A DNA stretch of 64,000 bases from Perognathus longimembris pacificus (Eukaryota; Chordata; Mammalia; Rodentia; Heteromyidae). How positions within the stretch are numbered: position 1 is the first letter of the stretch; each line of letters starts with the position of its first letter. The stretch is from the NCBI RefSeq assembly GCF_023159225.1, contig NC_063170.1, positions 26,624,301-26,688,300 on the forward strand, read 5' to 3'. The notes beneath the pieces are model-generated. The model was not told the DNA's origin and searched no databases. It saw nothing but the letters and a program-made list of their open reading frames with translations. Shown here in pieces: positions 55,667 through 64,000 of the stretch. The translations under genes were made by a program, and so were the position numbers.

Positions 55667-57640
55667 CACTAACTCCATTTTAACCCTGTAAATCACACAT
55701 TGGAGCATTAAATATGTTTTTGTGCCGCTTCAGTGTGTATCCATTCTAGAATATGGAGATTTCATAAAAAACGAAAACAAAACCCTCTCATCTCTGGTTT
55801 TCAGGGAAACATTGGAAAATCTTTTCAGGGCCACAATCCTGTTGTATGTTATATTCCTGATATGCGGTCTCTGCCTACCCATTTTATCTCTCTTCTCTCT
55901 GTAGGCTTCTATTGGAGCCTGGGTTTTCTGTACTGGGTGCTGGCATTTACTTTCCACACCCCCAGCACTGGGTTGTACATGACCTGTGACCCTCTGAGGC
56001 CCTTCTCTCTGCCTCACTTCCCATGGGGGTGGGGTGGCTTTAAAGAAAACCTCAAGAAATACAGAGCAAATTTCTCACTGGAAACCAATGGGAAAGGATC
56101 TGTCCTTCATTCTGGGACATCCTGCCTTTGTCCCTGCTCAATCACACATCTCGCTCTCCAAGTGGCTCTGGCTTTTTTTTTTTTTTGTTGGGGGGGGGGG
56201 CTGACTCCATTGTTAAGAAGCAGCCCGACAATGGGGTGAGGACGGTTGACAGGCTTCTGAGCCAGCACTTCCGCTAGCGTGAGGTAACAGCTTCATTTCT
56301 CGGTGGTGAGTGACCCATATTTCCTAACATGATTTCCCTGCTGTAACTCAAATTGAGTTCATGTTATTCTAATGATATCAGTTGACCTTGAGAATTAGAC
56401 CAAGAAGCCTGGGGTTATTCTTCCAACTTCCACTGCAGATTCTTGGGATGTGTTTGGAAACACAATCTGCTCTTCATTGCCCTGAAGTGGGCAGGGGAAA
56501 AATAGAAAACAAAGATCCTGACCTGCTCTGATTTTTAGAAAATGTATCTGGGAGATTGCAGGCCACGGGAGGTTTCCTTCCCTCTCGGCCAGTCCAGCTC
56601 CTGTGTGCACACAGCTGGCACCCAGCTGTCTGCACCCAGACACGAGAAGGAAAGGACTTTGACTGGACCCCCATTGCCTTTCCTCTTCCCTAGTCTCCTG
56701 GATTTCTCCAGACAGGAAGAGCCCCCTCTCAGTCTTATAGGACCTTCTGCCCATGCCTGGCTGGGTCATTCTCCCAGAACCACAGCCACTGTCATTCTGC
56801 TTCTTTAGCTTCCTCACCAGCTCCCCACTACTTGCTGGTAAAGGCCAAACTTCTTATCCTGGCATCAGAGGCTCTGAATCCCATCCCATCTACATACCCA
56901 GTCCTTCCTGCAGCACAATTCCTGCATGCCTGGAACAAAGTGTCTGTGGCCTTGGAAGATCCAATTGTTACACATCGGTGGCTTTTTTCCATTGTTTCCT
57001 CCTGGAACACCCCCATGGTAGATCACACCTCTGCTCAAGCTTTTCCACACCTTGCATGTATTTGTTTGCCTGTGCTTTCTGGAACCCAGCTGTTGTTAAC
57101 ACAGAGGTTATAGGGACTGATAAGTCCCTTGTTCTAAGTGAGTTCCATTTCAGGGGAGAAAAGAGACAGTAACCAAGAACATAGATCAAGACTTTCAATG
57201 AAATCTCCAGGGCGATGAGCTTTGAAGAGACTGAGCACTGTGCTGTCATGTCCCTGGGGGTCCTGGGAGATGGCCCCTGTGTTGTTGGGTGCTCAAGAAA
57301 GTCCTCTGAGGGAGGATGTGGCCTGAAAGCAGGCTGAAAGGGAACCAGATTTGCAGAAGATCTAGAGGAATGGAGCCAGCCCAAAGCTTTATGGGGAAAG
57401 CTTGGTTCCCCAGGAACCCAGGACCCCCAAAACCAGAGGAGGGCTCTGGACTGAGCACATAGAGCCTGTGAAGGCTTCTAGGCCACCTTGGGCAGCTGTG
57501 TAAGTTGTATAACTTGGAAAATTGTGTCGTTTTCTTTGCTTTAGTTTCCTTGTTGTAAAATGAAGAGTGAGAAGAAGCCAATGAGATCATATTGATGTAG
57601 TGCTTAGAATGTGTGTGTTTAATTCATCTGAACCATCCAG
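55667..57640. other. Single-copy DNA
   Basis: No gene recognised; a MIR-like core lies near 57485-57575 ('tagtttccttgttgtaaaat'). T and G runs at 56173-56200. Confidence 0.4.
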
Positions 57641-57644
57641 GAAC

Positions 57645-57649
57645 TTTTG

Positions 57650-57681
<32 letters not shown>

Positions 57682-57700
57682 CTCTCTCTCTCTCTCTCTT
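57645..57700 (+). repeat. (CT)n/(CTTT)n microsatellite
   Basis: CT with an internal TTCT run. Confidence 0.9.
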
Positions 57701-58485
57701 CTTTTTCAAATTGTAAGCAGGTCTAAACATAATTGGACACCAGTAAGTGCTAGTTCTTGAGTAGAACAGAACAAAATCAAAGAGTTCTGAGATGGTCCTC
57801 CGGCTCTGGCTCACTAGATGCAGAGCAGAGCTGGTAAAGATTCTGCCTGAGGTTTCTGACCTTCTGCATCAAACCAAGTGCACCTCATGGGGGTGGGGTG
57901 GGATGGGGAGGCTGCAACAAAGAGAAGAGTCTGATGTGTTCTCCCTTCCCAGGGCAGCGAGCCGTGGGGAAGAGGGAGAGCATCTTAGCCAGGCTGGCAC
58001 TAGAATGCAAGATAAGCCAGGACACAGTGTGGCTGGAATCTTTGCCCTTGCTGGGCAGGAATGTGGAATTAAGCATTCAGGCCTGGAAACACAAGTCTCT
58101 GGAGGATTCCATTCTTTTGGAAGACATACTTCTAGTACAAAGGAAGTGGGGGGAGATGGGGCTGGAAGAAGAGACCTTCCTGGGGTGAAGGAGAAGCCCA
58201 GGGTTTCTGGGAGTCAGATGAGAAGAGGTCTGCAGAGGAAAGGGGCAGAAAAATAGAGAGCAAAGTCTAGGAAGAGGGAAAGAGAGAGAGGGAGAGGGAG
58301 GAGGGACCACTGGGGACAGAGGCTGAGCAGCAAGGAGACAGAAAACACTTGGAGAGACAGACACATGGAAAGAAAGTAGGAACAAAAGGCCTTGAGACAG
58401 AAAGGCAGTCAAGGCAGAGAGAGACAGAGGCAGACTAAGGCGAAAGGCCAGGGTGGTAAAGGCCAGCTTACATTTGTTTGTGCTC
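57701..58485. other. Single-copy purine-rich DNA
   Basis: Increasingly purine-rich from 58240 ('gagagagagggagaggga'). No gene. Confidence 0.4.
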
Positions 58486-58885
58486 ACACAATCACACACA
58501 CACACACACACAAACTCAAAAAATGACCCACATATTCATGCCTATATACTTACCCACAAGCACACACATCCACTCACACACACTGACACAAGCTCACCCA
58601 CTCACCCACAACCCACACATTGACACCAACACTTAAACTCTCACAGACTCACCAACACACTCACATTCAGAGAAGCTTGTGAACTCACAACTCCCATTCA
58701 CACACGGTCACATTAGCTCACATACACATCCTCACATTCATATAAACTCACACTCACCCATACCTCACACATTGATATCTGCTGTCACACACCCTCACAC
58801 ACTCACATTCACATACTCAGACAAGCTTGCACTCATAACTCCCATGCATGCACTCCCATTGTGTAGACACACACACACATTCCCA
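58486..58885 (+). repeat. Degenerate CA-rich satellite
   Basis: About 400 bp of interrupted CACA with recurring words such as 'ctcacacactcacattcaca', 'acaagct' and 'ctcacccac'. A pure CA run at 58494-58512. Probably an old expanded CA array with longer-period duplications. Confidence 0.8.
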
Positions 58886-60644
58886 CTCACATGGCACAGA
58901 GAGGCACATTTATGTCTCTGTCTGGGTTTCATGTCCCCTTTCATCTCATCAGGATTTGGAAATGAATTTGCTGAATGTGGAGAGTGGCTGTGGTCTCCAT
59001 TGTACTTCGGTTTGCACAACTAGCCAGCTCTGGCTTCTCCCCTCGGCTTTGGTGGTGGTCGCTCCATGTGGCCGCTGTTCTTATGGCAGAGGCTGTCCTT
59101 AGCAGGTGTCCAAAGGATGGCCCAAGAGTAGTTGATGGCACTTCTTTCCTGTTTTGGCTCTTTGAATGATGGCAGCAGACAGCCTGTGGCTGGTTGTTGG
59201 AGACTCCAGAACCTGGCCAGGCCAAGGCCAGGCCAGGCAGGAAGCCTTCAACTCATATTCTTTGGGAGGTAGGTTCTTGGAGGCAGTTCTTCCTGCATTC
59301 TCTCCTAAGATGGCTTGTCTGGGCCCCCTCTGGCCCCAAATTCCCCTGCCTGATTCCTAACCTTGGGAAGACTCTGGGTGCAGAGGGCACTTGGGAGGTT
59401 CTGGACCAGTGGCTCCACAAGCCTCAGAGATGTCAGATCAGAAAATGGGCAGCCACAACAGTGATGGGCAACTGGAGGCCCTCGTCAGAAGCTTCCACAG
59501 CATCACTGAGGCTCTGTGACGTCCGCGATGACTCACATGCTCTTCTCCCGTCCCTCCCCACAGATGTACACAGGAAATGATTTGTCCAGTTGCCCTGGTG
59601 CTGATTCCTGGGCTCCTCGCAGTCTCTGATACGGTGATTTGTGTGTTCACACAGGGTTTCTGTCCTCTGTAAATGCCTATGGGACAGTGTAAGAGCCCCT
59701 CACAGCCTGGTGCCCCCCTCCTTCCAACTTCTGGGTTGCTTTTACAAAACTCGGGCTGAGCTGAGCACATGGATCAATACTGTGTGCTTTCTTTCATATG
59801 CAGAATGTAGACCTGAAAGGGTAAGGAAGGACACAAATGTAAGATGGAGGTCATAGGGTTCAGCCCTCTGCCTTTGCAGCCGTCATTGGATCCAGGTGAC
59901 AAGGCTGCTCTGTTTGGAAGATAAGTGGAAGCAAAGGCCCGCTCTGAAAGAGTTGGGGAGGCTCTGGGGAGAGGGTTGTTCTAAAGTGGGAAATCCAGCC
60001 CTACCCTCTCTCCCTGCTGGTTTCAGCCATAATCCACCTGCTCCTTTACATACTCTGTCACTAGTCCTCTGTGACATGACACAGGCAACAGGAGAGACCT
60101 CATCACAACCCAGGTGGATGCGGGCATGTGGCCATTGAGCCTTCAGAATGATATGACCCTCCTTTTCTTCATAAGCAGTCTGCCTCAGATGATTCATCAC
60201 TGTGATGGAATGCTGGTTCATACCTTCCTCTTAGTAAGGCTCCAGGAAGGCAGGGCAGGTCTGTCTTGTTGGAAGAGTCTTTCCTTGGGCTCTGACATGC
60301 TGTCCTCTGCTGGAACCCATCCTCCTGCCCTCCTGCCCTCCTACCCACCTAGTTTATTCCCAGTGGCCCTCGACCCCTCAGGTCTGAGGCTGCCTCCTCC
60401 AGCCCATTCAGGCCCTGGTCACCTTGGTCTTCTCCTGCCTGCTTCTCTCAGCTGAGATAGCCATAATATGATCATTTCTGACCTGCTTCCTTGCCAAGAA
60501 CAGAGCTCCTGGGCCATGGAAGTCCTTGCCATGCATCCCTTGCACTGATGTGGCTGTTCTAGGTGCCAAGGAAGACTCACTGATCAAGTGCATGACAGTT
60601 GCCACAACCAGAATGTACCACCCACGAGCAGAGGTGTGGGCATA
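58886..60644. other. Single-copy DNA
   Basis: No gene or repeat recognised; 'aggccaaggccaggccagg' near 59218-59238 is a small tandem. Confidence 0.4.
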
Positions 60645-62895
60645 CAGGTAGAGAGGGAGGCATGCAGGTGGAGAGGGCATGCAGTTAGAGGGAGCATGCA
60701 GGTGGAGGAGAGGCATGCAAGTGGAGAGGGGGGCATGCAGGTGGAGGGGGGCATGCAGGTATAGAGGGGGGCATGCAGGTGGAGGGGGCATGCAGGTGGA
60801 GGGGGCATGCAGGTGGAGGGTTGCATGAAGGTGGAGGGGGCATGCAGGTGGAGGGTTGCATGAAGGTGGAGAGGGGGGTATACAGGTGGAGGGGGCATGA
60901 AGGTTTAGAGGGGGCATGCAGGTGGAGGGGGCCATGCAGGTATAGAGGGGGGCATGCAGGTGGAGGGGGCATGCAGGTGGAGGGGGCATGCAGGTGGAGG
61001 GTTGCATGAAGGTGGAGAGGGGGGTATACAGGTGGAGGGGGCATGCAGGTGGAGGGTTGCATGAAGGTGGAGAGGGGGGTATACAGGTGGAGGGGGCATG
61101 AAGGTTTAGAGGGGGCATGCAGGTGGAGAGTGGGCATGCAAGTGTAGAGGGAGGCATGCAGGTGTAGAGGGCATGCAGGTGGGGAGGGGGCCATGCAGGT
61201 GTAGAGGGGGCGGCATGCAGGTGGAGGGGGCATGTAGGTGGAGGGGGCATACAGGTGGAGGGGGCATGAAGGTTTAGAGGGGGCATGCAGGTGGAGAGTG
61301 GGCATGCAAGTGTAGAGGGAGGCATGCAGGTGTAGAGGGCATGCAGGTGGGGAGGGGGCCATGCAGGTGTAGAGGGGGCATGCAGGTGGACAGGACATGC
61401 AGATGGGAGGGGGCATGCAGATGGGAGAGGGCATGCTGGTGGGGAGGGAGCATGCAGGTGGATGGGGATGAAGGTGTAGAAGGAGGCATGCAGGTGGATG
61501 GGGCATGTAGGTGGAGGGGTCATGCAGGTGGGGAGGGCATGCAGGTGGAGGGGGCATGCAGGTGGATGGGGCATGCAGGTGGAGGGGGCATGCAGGTGGG
61601 GAGGGCATGCAGGTGGAGGGGGCATGCAGGTGGGGAGGGCATGCAGGTGGAGGGGGCATGCAGGTGGAGGGGGGATGCAGGTGGAGGGGGCATGCAGATG
61701 AAGGGGTCATGCAGGTGGAGGGGGCATGCAGGTGGAGGGGGCATACAGGTGGAGGGGGCATGCAGGTGGGGAGGGCATGCAGGTGGAGGGGGCATGCAGG
61801 TGGAGGGGGCATGCAGGTGGAGGGGGCATGCAGGTGAGGAGGGCATGCAGGTGGAGGGGGCATACAGGTGGAGGGGGCATACAGGTGGAGGGGGCATGCA
61901 GGTGGGGAGGGCATGCAGGTGGAGGGGGCATGCAGGTGGGGAGGGCATGCAGGTGGAGGGGGCATGCAGGTGGGGAGGGCATGCAGGTGTAGGGGGGATG
62001 CAGGTGGAGGGGGCATGCAGGTGGAGGGGGCATGCAGGTGAAGGGGTCATGCAGGTGGAGGGGTCATGCAGGTGGAGGGGCATGCAAGTGGAAGGGCATG
62101 CTTGTGGAAGGGGCATGCAGGTGGGGAGGGCATGCAGGTGTAGGGGGATGCAGGTGGAGGGGGCATGCAGGTGGGGAGGGCATGCAGGTGTAGGGGGATG
62201 CAGGTGGAGGGGGCATGCAGGTGGAGGGGGCATGCAGGTGGAGGGGTCATGCAGGTGGGGAGGGCATGCAGGTGGAGGGGGCATGCAGGTGGAGGGGGCA
62301 TGCAGGTGGGGAGGGCATGCAGGTGGAGGGGGCATGCAGGTGGGGAGGGCATGCAGGTGGAGGGGGCATGCAGGTGGAGGGGGCATGCAGGTGGAGGGGG
62401 CATGCAGGTGAAGGGGTCATGCAGGTGGAGGGGGCATGCAGGTGGAGGGGGCATGCAGGTGGGGAGGGCATGCAGGTGGAGGGGGCATGCAGGTGGAGGG
62501 GGCATGCAGGTGGAGGGGGCATGCAGGTGGAGGGGGCATGCAGGTGGAGGGGGCATGCAGGTGGGGGGCATGCAAGTGGAGGGGGCATGTAGGTGGAGGG
62601 GTCATGCAGGTGGGGAGGGCATGCAGGTGGAGGGGGCATGCAGGTGGAGGGGGCATGCAGGTGGGGAGGGCATGCAGGTGGAGGGGGCATGCAGGTGCAG
62701 GGGGCATGCAGGTGGAGGGGCATGCAGGTGGGGAGGGCATTCAAGTGGAGGGGGCATGCAGGTGGAGGGGGCATGCAGGTGGAGGGGGCATGCAGGTGGA
62801 GGGGGCATGCAGGTGGAGGGGGCATGCAGGTGGAGGGGGCATGCAGGTGGAGGGGGCATGCAGGTGGGGAGGGCATGCAGGTGGAGGGAGCATGC
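60645..62895 (+). repeat. 17-bp GC-rich minisatellite, about 2.25 kb
   Basis: The unit is 'ggtggagggggcatgca', with a common variant 'ggtggggagggcatgca', both 17 bp; roughly 130 units. The left part (60645-61500) is more diverged and has longer-period duplications; the right part is more uniform. Each unit carries CAGGTG and the palindrome GCATGC. Frames of 284-443 codons on both strands arise because 17 bp cycles through all frames without making stops; they are not called as genes. Confidence 0.98.
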
Positions 62896-63733
62896 ATGTG
62901 CAGCGTTGTGTTGTCTTCAGGGACACAGATGCATCCGCAGCTCTAGAAAGACAGTGATGCAGAGTTCTAGCTATGATGCCACTTACAAAGGAAGAAAGAT
63001 ACTTGGAATTTCTACCTAATGTAGAGCTTTTGTTTTGGTCCCAGCCCTGGGGCTTGAACTCAGGGCTTGAGTGCTATCCCTGATCATTTGTGCTCTAAGC
63101 TAACACTTTACTAATTGGGCCATACAGCTTCACTTTCCTGATGTAGATCTTAGCCAGGGTCATACTCAATTCCTGCCCAGTTCTTGGATGTCCTATTTTG
63201 CAAATCACCTCATGGAAAAAGCCTTCCAGACCTGTCCACAACTCCTAGAATAAAATCCAGCTTTCTGTCAGACTTGAAAGGCCTCTGTGCTCTTTCCCAC
63301 CACCCTACCAGGTCATCTCACCTCCCTATGATCTCCCCCCTCAACCCTATGAGGTCATCTCACCTCCCTGTGTTCTTCCCCCCTACCCTAAGAGGTCATC
63401 TCACCTCCTTTTTCTCCAGAAAGGAGCCTATATTCTACCATTCAAATATGCAAAGCGTTTTTCTGCCTCGGGGCCTTAGTCCTCATTGCTCCCTCCATCC
63501 TCAGTCTTTATTTGACTGTTTTTCATTATTTATTTAGGCCTGAGCTCACACATCCATTCCTTGGACCCAGAACTGAGTAGCCTCCCCCTTCCCAGTACCT
63601 GCCATCAATCTTCTCTTCACTTGCTGACTGAGCTCCTCTCAGGAACTTGGTAATTTAGTTGCTTCAGAAGAATATAAACACCCTGGAGACAGACTCTTCC
63701 TGTGTTTGCTGCTGCATCCCCGAGACTAAAATA
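62896..63733. other. Single-copy DNA with partial SINE and 42-bp tandem
   Basis: 63029-63133 is a minus-strand Geo-type module ('ctggggcttgaactcagggc'). At 63310-63410 a unit of 41-42 bp beginning 'aggtcatctcacctcc' occurs three times. No gene. Confidence 0.55.
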
Positions 63734-63735
63734 AG

Positions 63736-63925
63736 GCATGTCATGTCACATCCTATCACATTACATTGCGTCACATCACATCATGTCACACCACAACCTA
63801 TCACGTCATGTCACATCACATCATGTCATATGATATCACATCGTGTCTTATGTCATGTCATACCATATCACGTCACATCATGTCTCATGTTGTGTCATAC
63901 TACATCACACCACGTCACAACACAG
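63736..63925 (+). repeat. Degenerate 5-bp satellite (CATCA/CATGT)
   Basis: About 190 bp of alternating 'tcaca', 'tcatg' and 'tcacg' words with strong 5-base periodicity and many point differences. The 65-codon frame across it is an artefact. Confidence 0.85.
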
Positions 63926-64000
63926 GCTCTCCCAGACCATCTGCAGGGGACAAGAATAAATGAAAGAATAAGACCTGATTGTAACAAGCTGTTGATGGTC

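Noticed and set aside
60645..62895. CRISPR-like array
   Set aside because: Units are contiguous 17-bp repeats without unique spacers, in a mammalian genome.
60408..62897. Long open frames (up to 443 codons) on both strands near 60.4-62.9 kb
   Set aside because: They are produced by the 17-bp tandem repeat, which contains no stop in several frames on either strand; no gene structure surrounds them.

Overview
This is nuclear DNA of a placental mammal. It is dominated by interspersed repeats and microsatellites, has long GC-rich single-copy stretches and shows no prokaryotic gene organisation. The repeats point to a rodent of the superfamily Geomyoidea (kangaroo rats, pocket mice, pocket gophers). 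Six full-length copies of a dimeric SINE have a tRNA-Ala/ID-like left half and a right half that matches the described IDL-Geo family, which is reported only from Geomyoidea. About 25 copies of a second SINE join a 7SL/B1-like head to the same right half. Species and chromosome cannot be fixed from the window. No protein-coding host gene could be identified. The only clearly protein-derived reading frame is the C-terminal third of a LINE-1 ORF2.

Layout. 0-13 kb: GC-rich, mostly single-copy, with a strong 3' splice-site-like sequence leading into a UTR-like AT-rich block (5.39-6.09 kb), a homeodomain-site-rich block (6.83-7.06 kb), and a CpG island (9.34-10.36 kb) interrupted by an AT-rich, conserved-looking block. 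13-19.7 kb: an AT-rich LINE-1 cluster of old fragments interrupted by a young 5'-truncated L1 with target-site duplication. 20-35 kb: GC-rich DNA with a pyrimidine minisatellite (21.8-22.5 kb), SINEs, an old L1 3' end and a probable solo LTR (28.5-28.9 kb). 35.5-44.3 kb: an LTR-rich stretch holding two MaLR-type LTRs, one pierced by a class II solo LTR, two further candidate LTRs, and one LTR followed by a retroviral primer-binding site that continues into a complete tRNA-Lys copy. 44.5-49.6 kb: old L1 ORF2 pieces broken up by SINEs. 49.6-60.6 kb: mainly single-copy DNA with microsatellites. 60.6-62.9 kb: a 17-bp minisatellite of about 2.25 kb. 62.9-64 kb: single-copy DNA ending in a degenerate 5-bp satellite.

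The best candidates for something undescribed are: (i) the LTR / primer-binding site / full tRNA-Lys structure at 37.1-37.73 kb, with a substitution exactly at the tRNA m1A58 position, which looks like a fossil of reverse transcriptase reading through the whole primer tRNA; (ii) evidence that the 'Geo' half of IDL-Geo is the tail module of the B1-headed SINE and carries its own A-box and B-box-like sequences; and (iii) the 17-bp minisatellite, which places an E-box (CAGGTG) in almost every unit. All functional suggestions are inferences from reading the sequence; no alignment or database search was run.
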